This document shows, one piece after another, positions 11,157 through 19,994 of a stretch of 64,000 nt of DNA. The stretch's first letter is position 1. Each line of letters starts with the position of its first letter. The translations under genes and the position numbers were made by a program. This stretch comes from Streptomyces sp. NBC_01439 (GTDB taxonomy: Bacteria > Actinomycetota > Actinomycetes > Streptomycetales > Streptomycetaceae): contig NZ_CP109487.1 of NCBI RefSeq assembly GCF_036227605.1, positions 2,418,001 to 2,482,000 on the forward strand. The letters run 5' to 3'. The notes beneath the pieces were generated by a model that had not been told where the DNA came from, ran no database searches, and saw nothing but the letters and a program-made list of their open reading frames with translations.

Positions 11157-13559
11157 CTAGAGGGTCCCGGTCAGGGCTTCCGGACGGATCGGCGTCTTGT
11201 TGATCTCCAGACCCGTCGCCTGCCGGATCGCCGCGATGACGGCCGGGGTGGACGAGAGGGTCGGGGCCTCGCCCATGCCGCGCAGGCCGTAGGGGGCCTT
11301 CGGGTCGGCGAGCTCCAGGACGTCGACCGGGATGGTCGGGGTGTCCAGGATGGTCGGGATCAGGTAGTCCGTGAAGGAGGGGTTGCGCACCTTCGCGGTC
11401 TTCGGGTCCACGATGATCTCTTCCATGATCGCGACGCCGAGGCCCTGGGTGGTACCACCCTGGATCTGGCCGACCACGGAAAGCATGTTGAGGGCCTTGC
11501 CGACGTCCTGCGCGGTCGCCAGCTCGACGACCTTGACCAGGCCGAGCTCGGTGTCCACCTCGACGACCGCGCGGTGCGCGGCGAAGGTGTACTGGACGTG
11601 GCCGTTGCCCTGGCCGGTGACCAGGTCGAAGGGCTCGGTCGGCGCGTGCCGGAACTCCAGCTCGAGGTCGATGGCCTCGTCGCCCAGGATGTCGGCGATG
11701 TCCGCGAGGACCTCGCCGCCGTCGGTGACGACCTTGCCGCCTTCGAGGAGCAGCTCGGCCGTGGCCCACGCCGGGTGGTACGAGCCGTTCTTGCGGCGGC
11801 CGATCTCCAGGAGGGCCTCGCGGACCGCCTCACAGGTGTTCTTCACGGCGCCACCGGTCATGTACGTCTGCCGGGAGGCGGACGTGGAACCGGCGGAGCC
11901 GACCTGCGTGTCGGCCGGGTGGATGGTCACCTGCGTGACGCCCAGCTCGGTACGGGCGATCTGCGTGTGGACGGTGATGCCGCCCTGGCCGACCTCCGCC
12001 ATGGCCGTGTGGACCATCGCGACGGGCTCGCCGTTGATGACCTCCAGCCGTACGCGGGCGGTCGAGTAGTCGTCGAAGCCCTCGGAGAAGCCGACGTTCT
12101 TGATGCCGACCGCGTAACCGACGCCGCGGACGACGCCCTCGCCGTGGGTGGTGTTCGAGAGGCCGCCGGGCAGCGCGCGGACGTCCGCGCTCTCGCCGGC
12201 GGACTCCCACTGGCGCTCGGGCGGCAGCGGGCGGGCCTTGACCCGGCGCAGCAGCTCGGCGACCGGCGCCGGGGCGTCCACGACCTGGCCGGTGGGCATG
12301 ATCGTGCCCTGCTCCATGGCGTTCAGCTGGCGGAACTCGACCGGGTCCATGCCCAGCTTCGCGGCGAGCTTGTCCATCTGGGCCTCGTAGGCGAAGCATG
12401 CCTGGACGGCGCCGAAGCCGCGCATCGCGCCACAGGGCGGGTTGTTCGTGTAGAGCGCGATCGCCTCGATGTCCACGTCCTCCAGGACGTAGGGACCCAC
12501 CGAGAGGGAGGAGGCGTTGCCCACGACCGCCGGGGAGGCGGAGGCGTACGCGCCGCCGTCCAGAACGATCTTGCACTTCATGTGCGTGAGCTTGCCGTCC
12601 TTGGTGGCACCGTGCTCGTAGTAGAGCTTCGCCGGGTGGCGGTGCACGTGGCCGAAGAAGGACTCGAACCGGTTGTAGACGATCTTGACCGGCTTGTTGG
12701 TGGCCAGGGCCAGGAGGCAGGCGTGGATCTGCATCGAGATGTCCTCGCGGCCGCCGAAGGCGCCGCCGACGCCCGAGAGCGTCATGCGGACCTTCTCCGG
12801 CGGGAGGCCCAGGACCGGGGCGATCTGCTGGAGGTCCGAGTGCAGCCACTGGGTGGCGACGTACAGCTCGACGCCGCCGTCCTCGGACGGCACGGCCAGA
12901 CCGGACTCCGGGCCGAGGAAGGCCTGGTCCTGCATGCCGAAGGTGTACTCGCCCTCGACGATGACGTCGGCGCGCTTGCGGGCCTCCTCCACGTTGCCGC
13001 GGATGATCGGCTGGCGGTGCACGATGTTCGGGTGCGGGACGTGCCCGATGTGGTGGTCGTCGCGGCCCTCGTGGATCAGCGGCGCGCCGGGGGCGAGGGC
13101 GGAGGCCTCGTCCGTGACGAGCGGCAGCTCCCGGTAGTCGATCTTGATCTTGGCCGCCGCGCGGCGGGCGGTCTCCGGGTGGTCGGCGGCCACGAGGGCG
13201 ACCGGCTCACCGTGGTGACGCACCCGGCCGTTGGCGAGGACCGGGGTGTCCTGGATCTCCAGGCCGTAGTTCTTCATCTCGGCCGGCAGGTCGTCGTAGG
13301 TCAGCACCGAGTACACGCCGGGCATGGCGAGCGCCTCGGTGATGTCGATGGAGACGATCTCGGCGTGGGCGACGGTGCTGCGCAGCGTCTGGCCCCAGAG
13401 CATGTCCTCGTGCCACATGTCCGAGGAGTACGCGAACTCGCCGGTGACCTTGAGGGTTCCGTCCGGGCGAAGAATCGATTCGCCGATGCCGCCCTTGTTG
13501 TGCTTCTGGGTGACGTTCGTCGGCGTACCGGCGGGCACGGTGCGGGTGTTCTGCGCCAT
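11157..13559 (-). CDS. Xanthine dehydrogenase, molybdopterin-binding subunit
   Basis: Catalytic subunit (PucD/XdhA type) of the molybdenum hydroxylase that oxidises hypoxanthine and xanthine to urate. The 800-residue protein is the usual length. It has the N-terminal a/b hammerhead domain (about 25-150), the cofactor-binding GVGGAFGGRE loop (263-272), GAMRGFGAVQACFAYE around 375 and the GMGEAP segment (761-766), where Glu764 is the expected catalytic base. It lies 2 bases downstream of the iron-sulfur gene, in the order FAD, Fe-S, Mo. The minus-strand operon is divergent from a PucR-family regulator. Confidence 0.93.
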   Translation of the reverse strand: MAQNTRTVPAGTPTNVTQKHNKGGIGESILRPDGTLKVTGEFAYSSDMWHEDMLWGQTLRSTVAHAEIVSIDITEALAMPGVYSVLTYDDLPAEMKNYGLEIQDTPVLANGRVRHHGEPVALVAADHPETARRAAAKIKIDYRELPLVTDEASALAPGAPLIHEGRDDHHIGHVPHPNIVHRQPIIRGNVEEARKRADVIVEGEYTFGMQDQAFLGPESGLAVPSEDGGVELYVATQWLHSDLQQIAPVLGLPPEKVRMTLSGVGGAFGGREDISMQIHACLLALATNKPVKIVYNRFESFFGHVHRHPAKLYYEHGATKDGKLTHMKCKIVLDGGAYASASPAVVGNASSLSVGPYVLEDVDIEAIALYTNNPPCGAMRGFGAVQACFAYEAQMDKLAAKLGMDPVEFRQLNAMEQGTIMPTGQVVDAPAPVAELLRRVKARPLPPERQWESAGESADVRALPGGLSNTTHGEGVVRGVGYAVGIKNVGFSEGFDDYSTARVRLEVINGEPVAMVHTAMAEVGQGGITVHTQIARTELGVTQVTIHPADTQVGSAGSTSASRQTYMTGGAVKNTCEAVREALLEIGRRKNGSYHPAWATAELLLEGGKVVTDGGEVLADIADILGDEAIDLELEFRHAPTEPFDLVTGQGNGHVQYTFAAHRAVVEVDTELGLVKVVELATAQDVGKALNMLSVVGQIQGGTTQGLGVAIMEEIIVDPKTAKVRNPSFTDYLIPTILDTPTIPVDVLELADPKAPYGLRGMGEAPTLSSTPAVIAAIRQATGLEINKTPIRPEALTGTL

Positions 13560-13561
13560 GG

Positions 13562-14179
13562 TCAGACCGCCTCTCCCTGACGGGCGGCCGCGAGGCGGAC
13601 CGCGTCGAGGATCTTCTCGTAACCCGTGCAGCGGCAGAGGTTGCCGGACAGGGCCTCACGGATGTCCTGGTCGGACGGGGAGGAGTTCTCCTCCAGGAGC
13701 GCGTCCGCCTGGATCAGCAGACCCGGGGTGCAGAAACCGCACTGGACGGCGCCGGCGTCGATGAACGCCTGCTGGATGGTGGAGAGTTCCACGCCCTCGC
13801 CGGTCTGCGAGTCAGCCGCTCGACCGGGCCCGTGCGCCTGCCACTGCTTGGCCGCGTCCAGGGACACGCCCTTGCTGCCACAACCGCCGCCGGTACCGCA
13901 GGCACCGCCGTGGCCGTGCTCGTCGCGCTGCTTGGAGAACTCCGCCAGCCCCTCGACGGTCACGACGTCGCGACCCTCGACCTGACCGGCCGCCACCAGA
14001 CACGAACAGACCGGTACGCCGTCCAGACGGACGGTGCAGGAACCGCACTCGCCCTGCTCACAGGCGTTCTTGGAACCCGGCAGGCCCAGGCGCTCGCGCA
14101 GGACGTAGAGGAGGGACTCGCCCTCCCACACGTCGTCGGCTTCCTGCTGACGGCCGTTGACCGTGAAATTGACGCGCAT
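13562..14179 (-). CDS. Xanthine dehydrogenase, 2Fe-2S subunit with Gly/Cys/His insert
   Basis: Electron-transfer subunit. The plant-type 2Fe-2S domain has CEQGECGSC (Cys40, 45, 48) plus a cysteine at 58 or 60. The second helical cluster domain has CGFC (147, 150) and CRC (182, 184). Between the domains lies an extra segment of about 45 residues (81-130) rich in Gly, His and Cys (two further cysteines, 94 and 100) that ordinary subunits do not have; it makes the protein 205 residues against roughly 160-170. Position between the FAD and molybdenum subunit genes, with 2-base gaps on both sides, shows tight co-translation. Confidence 0.92.
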   Translation of the reverse strand: MRVNFTVNGRQQEADDVWEGESLLYVLRERLGLPGSKNACEQGECGSCTVRLDGVPVCSCLVAAGQVEGRDVVTVEGLAEFSKQRDEHGHGGACGTGGGCGSKGVSLDAAKQWQAHGPGRAADSQTGEGVELSTIQQAFIDAGAVQCGFCTPGLLIQADALLEENSSPSDQDIREALSGNLCRCTGYEKILDAVRLAAARQGEAV

Positions 14180-14181
14180 GA

Positions 14182-15078
14182 TTACGCAGCCCCTTCAAGC
14201 GAGCGGCCGTTGCCGGTACCGCGGTACTGCTCCCAGGTCCAGACGAGCTGGCGGCGAGCCATGATGCCGACCGCGTGACGGCGGTACTTCGCCGTGCCGC
14301 GGACGTCGTCGATCGGGTTGGCCGCGCCGGAGGCGAGGTCACCGAACTGCTTGGCGATCGACGGGGTGATGACCTTGCCGGACTCCCAGAAGCCGCCCTC
14401 GTCGAGCGCGGCGTTCAGGAACTCCTCGGCGGCCTTCGCCCGGATGGGCGTCGGCGCGGCCGAACCGATGCCGGTGCGGACCGTGCGGGTCTCGGGGTGC
14501 AGCGCCAGACCGAACGCGCAGACCGCGATGACCATCGCGTTGCGGGAGCCGACCTTGGAGTACTGCTGGGGGCCGTCCGCCTTCTTGACGTGAACGGTCT
14601 TGATGAGCTCGTCGGCGGCCAGCGCGTTGCGCTTCACACCCGTGTAGAACTCGTCGATCGGGATGAGGCGGGAGCCGCGTACGGATTCCACCTCGACCTC
14701 GGCGCCCGCCGCGAGCAGCGCGGGGTGGGAGTCGCCGGCCGGCGAGGCACAACCGAGGTTGCCGCCGACACCGCCGCGGTTGCGGATCTGCGGGGACGCG
14801 ACCGTGTGCGAGGCGAGCGCGAGTCCCGGGAGCTCCGTGCGGAGGTTCTCCATGATCTGGGTGTACGGGACGGAGGCGCCCAGGCGGACCACGTCCTCGC
14901 CGACCTCCCATTCCCGCAGCAGACCGATGCGGTTCAGGTCCAGGAGGTACTCCGGCCGACGGTGGTCGAAGTTGATCTCGACCATCACGTCGGTGCCACC
15001 CGCAATCGGCACAGCTGAGGGGAACTCGGCCTTAGCGGCGAGCGCCTCCTCCCAGCTGGCGGGGCGAAGGAAGTCCAT
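14182..15078 (-). CDS. Xanthine dehydrogenase, FAD-binding subunit
   Basis: First gene of the dehydrogenase operon and the flavin subunit that passes electrons from the iron-sulfur centres to NAD+. The 298-residue protein shows the CoxM/PucC pattern: PIAGGTDVMVEINF near residue 23 (FAD pyrophosphate loop), TVASPQIRNRGGVGGNLGCASPAGD near 92-116 (second FAD loop) and a C-terminal CO-dehydrogenase flavoprotein domain. The ATG at 15078 faces the pucR-like gene across 253 bp, so both promoters must lie in that gap. Confidence 0.93.
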   Translation of the reverse strand: MDFLRPASWEEALAAKAEFPSAVPIAGGTDVMVEINFDHRRPEYLLDLNRIGLLREWEVGEDVVRLGASVPYTQIMENLRTELPGLALASHTVASPQIRNRGGVGGNLGCASPAGDSHPALLAAGAEVEVESVRGSRLIPIDEFYTGVKRNALAADELIKTVHVKKADGPQQYSKVGSRNAMVIAVCAFGLALHPETRTVRTGIGSAAPTPIRAKAAEEFLNAALDEGGFWESGKVITPSIAKQFGDLASGAANPIDDVRGTAKYRRHAVGIMARRQLVWTWEQYRGTGNGRSLEGAA

Positions 15079-15267
15079 GAGCGGCTCTCTTCTTCTTCAT
15101 CGTGTCGTTTACTTCAAGCCAGGAGGCCTGAGAGCCCTCGACTGGTCGTTCACGTGCTGTTAACGCGGTGTGGACCCAGTACACAAGCAGCTCGCCCCCC
15201 GGTGCAGTCACTGAAACCATGAAGGAGTTGGCTGACGGCCTCCCTCGTCTTGTAGATTCGTATGAAA

Positions 15268-15288
15268 GGCAGGATGCGACGACCTGCC
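15268..15288. promoter_or_regulatory. Candidate operator in the xdh/pucR divergent promoter region
   Basis: A 6-bp inverted repeat (15268-15273 with 15283-15288, spacer 9) sits 43 bases before the pucR-like start. It is a plausible autoregulatory or PucR binding site, but the arms are short and the assignment is only by position. Confidence 0.3.
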
Positions 15289-15331
15289 CGTTTTCCAACG
15301 GCAACATTCGAGACAGATCGGCGGCGACATC

Positions 15332-17011
15332 ATGCGGCTGCGCGCACTGCTGGAAACCGAGGCGCTGGGGCTGCGGCTGCTCGGCGGCGAGGGTGAACTC
15401 GACCGGACGGTCCGCGGGGTCATGACGACCGACCTACGGGATCCCAGCCGGTACCTGTCGGGGGGCGAACTCGTCTTGACCGGCCTGGCATGGAGACGAA
15501 ATTCAGCCGACTCCGAGCCATTCGTACGAATCCTGGCGGGCGCGGGCGTCGCCGGGCTCGCCGCGGGCGAGGCGGAGCTGCAGGCCATTCCCGATGATCT
15601 TGTTTCGGCCTGTGTGCGCAACCGGCTGCCGCTGTTCGCCGTGAACGAGGACGTTGCATTCGCCACGATCACCGAGTACGTCGTCCGGCAGGTTTCGGGC
15701 GAGCGCGCCGGAGACCTCGCGGCCGTCGTCGACCGACACCGCCGGCTGATGACCTCGGGTCCGGCCGGTGGCGGCCCCGACGTGGTGCTCGATCTGCTCA
15801 CCACCGACCTCGACCTCCGGGCCTGGGTGCTGTCCCCCACCGGCCGGCAGATCGCCGGGGCGGGCGAGCCGCTGGCGCCGGGCGTGTGCGCAGCACTGGC
15901 GGGCGAGCACCTTGCGGCGGTCCGGACGGGCCGCAGGGGGCCGCATCGGATCTCCATCCAGGGTATTACCTACTCGCTCTTCCCGATCAGGGGACACGGG
16001 CGCGGGGCCGCCGTCCCGGGCGCCCGGGACGTGCGCGAGACCGTGCTCTCGGACTGGCTGCTGGCCGTCGAGGCGGACGCGGGCGACTGGCCCGCCGAAC
16101 GCCTCGACCTGCTGCAGGGCGTCACCCAGCTGATCGCCGTGGAGCGGGACCGGCGCGACGCGGCCCGCACCGTGCGCCGCCGCCTCGCACAAGAGGTCCT
16201 CGAACTGGTCCAGACGGGTGCCCCGCCCGCGGAGATCGCCGCCCGCCTGCGGGTCGCGGCCCCGGTCCTGCTGCCCGGACTGGGCGCCGCCCCGCACTGG
16301 CAGGTCGTCGTGGCCCGGGTGGACTGGGAGGGCGGGGACATCCCCGGCGGCCCGGTGGCCCAGTCGCTGCTCGAGGAGATCCTCGTCGACCCGTCCGTGT
16401 CGGGGCCCGAGCCCTCGGACCGGATCGCCGTGGCCCATGCGGGTGACGAGGCCATCGCCCTGGTCCCGCTGCCCTCGCTCTCCGGGGACGCCGGGGAGGA
16501 CAAGGGCCCCGACTCCGCCCTGCACGCCGACGAGTTGCTCGCCGTCGTACGGGACCCCCTGGCGGCCGGCCTGGCCGACGACGGCCGGCTCACGCTGGGC
16601 GTCAGCGCGGCCGTGCACTCCGCCGAGGGGCTGCGCGGGGCGCTGGAGGAGGCCCGGCACGCCCGTCGGGTGGCCGCGGCGCGCCCGGGCCGGGTCTGCG
16701 CGGCGGGCCACCACGAGCTGGCCTCGCACGTACTGCTGCTGCCGTTCGTCCCGGACGACGTCCGCCGCGCCTTCACGGCCCGGCTGCTGGACCCGCTGCG
16801 GGACTACGACCGGCGGCACCGCGCGGAGCTCATCCCCACGCTGGAGGCCTTCCTGGACTGCGACGGCTCCTGGACCCGCTGCGCGACGCGGTTGCACCTG
16901 CACGTCAACACGCTGCGCTACCGCGTCGGACGAATCGAGCAGTTGACGGGTCGGGACCTGTCCCGGCTGGAGGACAAGCTCGACTTCTTCCTGGCACTGC
17001 GGATGAGCTGA
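15332..17011 (+). CDS. PucR-family purine catabolism regulator
   Basis: A 559-residue transcription factor with the PucR architecture. It has an N-terminal PucR ligand domain (about 10-125, with MTTDLRDPSRYLSGGELVLTG), a central GGDEF-like CdaR domain (about 290-450) and a C-terminal HTH_30 domain (about 495-555: FLDCDGSWTRCATRLHLHVN, LRYRVGRIEQLTG). It is divergent from the xanthine dehydrogenase operon, the classic place for PucR, which responds to purine degradation intermediates. Activator versus repressor cannot be told from sequence. The start at 15332 matches the conserved MRLRALLETEALGLRLL N-terminus. Confidence 0.92.
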   Translation: MRLRALLETEALGLRLLGGEGELDRTVRGVMTTDLRDPSRYLSGGELVLTGLAWRRNSADSEPFVRILAGAGVAGLAAGEAELQAIPDDLVSACVRNRLPLFAVNEDVAFATITEYVVRQVSGERAGDLAAVVDRHRRLMTSGPAGGGPDVVLDLLTTDLDLRAWVLSPTGRQIAGAGEPLAPGVCAALAGEHLAAVRTGRRGPHRISIQGITYSLFPIRGHGRGAAVPGARDVRETVLSDWLLAVEADAGDWPAERLDLLQGVTQLIAVERDRRDAARTVRRRLAQEVLELVQTGAPPAEIAARLRVAAPVLLPGLGAAPHWQVVVARVDWEGGDIPGGPVAQSLLEEILVDPSVSGPEPSDRIAVAHAGDEAIALVPLPSLSGDAGEDKGPDSALHADELLAVVRDPLAAGLADDGRLTLGVSAAVHSAEGLRGALEEARHARRVAAARPGRVCAAGHHELASHVLLLPFVPDDVRRAFTARLLDPLRDYDRRHRAELIPTLEAFLDCDGSWTRCATRLHLHVNTLRYRVGRIEQLTGRDLSRLEDKLDFFLALRMS

Positions 17012-17177
17012 GGAGATCCGTCCCGGGGCCGTCGGGGTTCGGCCACGGGGCGGCTGATGATCCGTCCGGACTTTGTGAAAGAGTTCACCCAACCCCTTGG
17101 CCGATGCCGTGAATCCGTGCTCTCATTTCGCCCCAGGGCTCAACGATGTGCTGCTTGCTTGCTTTGGGGAGGGCAAT

Positions 17178-17969
17178 GTGGCGGACACCGCCATGTCGGG
17201 TGCCGGAACGAGCGGAGGAGACGACCCCCTCCAGCGGGCGATATGGCGGCTGCGCTCGCGCGGCTGTTGGACGGATGCGGCGGCGCTCCTGACGCCCCAC
17301 ATCGGCAAGGCCGGCAGTGCCGGGGCCGCCGTGCAGCGGACCGCGCTGCTGGTGGAACGGTGCCTGTTCACCGGGCAGGGCTGGGCCGAGGCCGAAGACG
17401 CGCTGCGGATCGCCGAGGCGGTGTCCCAGGACGACGACGACCGGGGAGCGGCCGCGTGCGAACGGGGCCAGCTGGCGTACGCCGCCACCGTGCTCGGCGT
17501 ACGCGACCGGGCCGACGAGGCCCGCTCCGCGCTGGGCCGGGCCGCGGCCCTGCTGTCGCCGGAGTCCCGGACCCGCCCGTTGCTGGACTTCCGGCGGGGG
17601 CTCGTCGCCGAGCACCTGGCGGACGCCCCGCAATCGGCCCGGCCGGCCTACCACCGGGCCCACGCCGGGGCGGAGGCGCACGGGGACACGCTGCTGCTGT
17701 CCTTCACCTGGCGGCACCTGGCCGCGCTGGCCCTGCGGGACGGGGAGGTGGCCGAGGCCCGCAAGGGCTTCGCGGAATCCCTGCGCATCCGGGAGGACCT
17801 GGGCTTCCTGATCGGCACGGCCCCGGCGCTGGCCGCGCTGGCCGAGGCCGAACCGGAACCGGAGGCCACCCGGCTCCGCGCGGAGGCCCGCCGCCTGTTC
17901 CACCTGCTGGGCGGCATCCCCACCTGGCTGGCGGACCAGCTCCACCCGACCCCGTCGCCCGCGACGTAG
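17178..17969 (+). CDS. TPR-repeat protein of unknown role
   Basis: About 263 residues, nearly all helical, with repeated TPR-like pairs (for example GWAEAEDALRIAEAV, RADEARSALGRAAALL, GEVAEARKGFAESLRIREDLG). There is no signal peptide or catalytic motif. The GTG at 17178 is preferred because GGGGAGGG lies 5 bases upstream; the frame can be opened to 17097 but without a ribosome binding site. It follows the PucR-like gene by 166 bp in the same direction, probably as a separate transcript. Function is unknown; it is likely a cytoplasmic protein-protein interaction scaffold. Confidence 0.7.
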   Translation: MADTAMSGAGTSGGDDPLQRAIWRLRSRGCWTDAAALLTPHIGKAGSAGAAVQRTALLVERCLFTGQGWAEAEDALRIAEAVSQDDDDRGAAACERGQLAYAATVLGVRDRADEARSALGRAAALLSPESRTRPLLDFRRGLVAEHLADAPQSARPAYHRAHAGAEAHGDTLLLSFTWRHLAALALRDGEVAEARKGFAESLRIREDLGFLIGTAPALAALAEAEPEPEATRLRAEARRLFHLLGGIPTWLADQLHPTPSPAT

Positions 17970-18095
17970 CTTCCGGTACCCACCCGGCGCCCCGTCGCCT
18001 GCGGCGCGGCTTCCGGTGCCCGCACGGCGCTCCGCGCCCGCGCCTCGAACGCCGGCGGGGCCGGGAGCGGCGTGGGGTCCCGGGCGGAGGTCCGG

Positions 18096-18761
18096 TCAGG
18101 CGGGGGAGCCCGCGAAGTGTTCGCGGACCAGCGACTCCACCACCGCGAGGTCCCGCCCGATCAGGGCCTCCAACAAGGCCGAGTGCTCCGCCGCGTCGGC
18201 CACGAGATCGGCCCGGCGCACCCGCGGAGCGCCCGGCAGGGGCCACTGGGCCCGGCGGTGGAGCTCCTCCGCCACCTGCACCAGCTGGTCGTTGCCGGCC
18301 AGCCGCAGCACCGACCGGTGGAAGTCCCGGTCCGCTTCCGCGTATCCCGGCAGGTCACCGGCCGCCGCCGCCTCGGCCGTGGCGGCGGCGGCCGGACGCA
18401 GGGCCTCCCAGGTGGCCGCCGGAACCGTGCGGGCCAGCCGGATCATCACGGGGACTTCGAGCAGTGCCCGTACCTCGGCCAGCTCGGCGAGCTCCTTCGG
18501 GGTGCGGGAGAGCACGCGGAAGCCCCGGTTGGGGAGGCACTCCACCGCCCCCTCCACGGCCAGCTGCTGCATCGCCTCGCGCACGGGGGTCGCGGAGACC
18601 CCGAAGCGCTCCCCCAGGGCCGGGCCCGAGTAGATCTCCCCCGGCACCAGCTCTCCGTCGATCAGGGCCGCGCGCAGCGCGTCGAGCACCTGTCCGCGCA
18701 CCGAATGGCGCAACACCTTCTGCCTTTGTGCCGGCACCCGGGCCTGGGCCGTTTCGTGCAC
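18096..18761 (-). CDS. GntR-family regulator (FadR/FCD type)
   Basis: A 221-residue regulator: winged-helix DNA-binding domain (about 15-85, FGVSATPVREAMQQLAVEGAV and the wing NRGFRVLS), then an all-helical FCD ligand domain (about 95-215). The metal/ligand residues of FCD are visible as D..H in ADRDFHRSVL and the late H in AAEHSALLEAL. The GTG at 18761 has a GGAGGAGG site 6 bases upstream. It is monocistronic, and divergent from the iron-regulated FhuF-like gene, but that gene has its own iron box. The target and ligand cannot be inferred. Confidence 0.88.
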   Translation of the reverse strand: MHETAQARVPAQRQKVLRHSVRGQVLDALRAALIDGELVPGEIYSGPALGERFGVSATPVREAMQQLAVEGAVECLPNRGFRVLSRTPKELAELAEVRALLEVPVMIRLARTVPAATWEALRPAAAATAEAAAAGDLPGYAEADRDFHRSVLRLAGNDQLVQVAEELHRRAQWPLPGAPRVRRADLVADAAEHSALLEALIGRDLAVVESLVREHFAGSPA

Positions 18762-18843
18762 GCGGTCCTCCTCCGGGTCTCGACCTGTCCTGAGAATAAG
18801 TGACGGCGCGCGCAGGGAGGGGTGCGGATCGATCCGAATCAGG

Positions 18844-18862
18844 TAAGGTAAGGCTAACCTGT
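18844..18862 (+). promoter_or_regulatory. Iron box (DmdR1/IdeR-type) upstream of the ferric reductase gene
   Basis: The 19 bases at 18844-18862 (taaggtaaggctaacctgt) match 14 of 19 positions of the Streptomyces DmdR iron-box pattern as I remember it. They lie 36 bases before the preferred start of the FhuF-like gene. This predicts repression by iron-loaded DmdR. The match is by eye. Confidence 0.65.
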
Positions 18863-18898
18863 TAACGATCGTGTGATTCTGTGATTCGGTGGCCCGTC

Positions 18899-19786
18899 AT
18901 GACCGTCACGACCTTTCCGGCTGTCACATCCACCCCGCCCGGCTCTGCGGTGATGGACGCGTTCGCCAGGCTGGCCGAGGCGTACGGCGGGCTGCGGGTG
19001 ATCGAGCGAACCGCCGACGAACCCGTCCCTCGCGGTGTGGGATGGGTCGGCGCGGACGAGCTCGCCGCCGGCGGGCCGGCCCTGGACGCCTTCCTCGCCT
19101 GGGACAACGCCCAGGTCCTGAGGGACTACGGGACCCAGGCCCGCCCCGACGTGATCGCGGGCTTCGGACTGCACCGGTATGCGTGGCCGGCCTGCCTGCT
19201 GATCACCCTCCCCTGGTTCCTGCACCGGCGGGTCCCCCGCCTCCCGGTCACCGAGGTGGCCTTCCACCGGACGCTGGGCCGGATGAGCGTGCACATCGGG
19301 GAATTCGCCTGCCTGCCGGACGATCCCGCGGCCGCGCTCCCGGGGGCCCGCGTCGTGCCCGACGAGGAGGCACTGCGCGACGAGGTGCGGGCAGCGGTGG
19401 CCCAGCACCTCGGGCCGCTGCTGGAAGGTTTCGGCCCGCGCATGCGGCGCGGCCGCCGCGCCCTGTGGGGCATGGTGACCGACGAGGTCGTCGAGGGCCT
19501 CTGGTACATCGGCAACCTGCTCGGCGAGGAGCAGCGGGCCATGGCCGAGCTGGAGGCGCTCCTGCCGAGGTCCACCGCCCCGTACTCCCCCAGCTACCAC
19601 TGGGAGGGGCCCCCGGGCGGCGCGGGATTCCGTACGCTCACCGGCCCCGCCGGTGAGGAGCTGCCCACCCGGGACCGGGCCGGCTGTTGCTTCTTCTACA
19701 CCATCCGCCCCGAGGACACCTGTGTCACCTGTCCCCGGACCTGTGACGCCGACCGGATCGCCCGTCTCGCGGCGACCGCCGCCTGA
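18899..19786 (+). CDS. FhuF-like (2Fe-2S) ferric siderophore reductase
   Basis: About 295 residues with the FhuF C-terminal iron-sulfur signature: adjacent cysteines in RAGCCFFYTI, then the pair in DTCVTCPRTC. These ligate a 2Fe-2S cluster that reduces ferric iron from siderophores in the cytoplasm. The middle holds the FhuF-domain stretch (about 85-240). The ATG at 18899 is preferred over GTG at 18881 because a weak GGTGG lies upstream; both are possible. The iron box just upstream independently supports an iron-scavenging role. No siderophore genes are adjacent. Confidence 0.85.
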   Translation: MTVTTFPAVTSTPPGSAVMDAFARLAEAYGGLRVIERTADEPVPRGVGWVGADELAAGGPALDAFLAWDNAQVLRDYGTQARPDVIAGFGLHRYAWPACLLITLPWFLHRRVPRLPVTEVAFHRTLGRMSVHIGEFACLPDDPAAALPGARVVPDEEALRDEVRAAVAQHLGPLLEGFGPRMRRGRRALWGMVTDEVVEGLWYIGNLLGEEQRAMAELEALLPRSTAPYSPSYHWEGPPGGAGFRTLTGPAGEELPTRDRAGCCFFYTIRPEDTCVTCPRTCDADRIARLAATAA

Positions 19787-19994
19787 ACCCACCCCGTACG
19801 ACTGATCGTATTCGAACGCAACTCAGCCCGCACGGGCGTCAGTTCGAACCACAACACCCTATCCGGCGGGCCCCGCCCCCCGATGGCGTCAACTTGCCCC
19901 GAAACCCGCGTGCACGCCTCACCGGCTACGCCACTATGGCGCCCGGAAAGCCGTACAGCCGCATGGCCGCACACGCGAGGCGAGGGACATCCGC

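Noticed and set aside
17970..18095. Direct repeat of the phrase gcggcttccggt near 17966-18020
   Set aside because: Short, low-complexity similarity of about 20 bases next to a gene end; more likely GC-rich terminator-type sequence than a mobile-element end.
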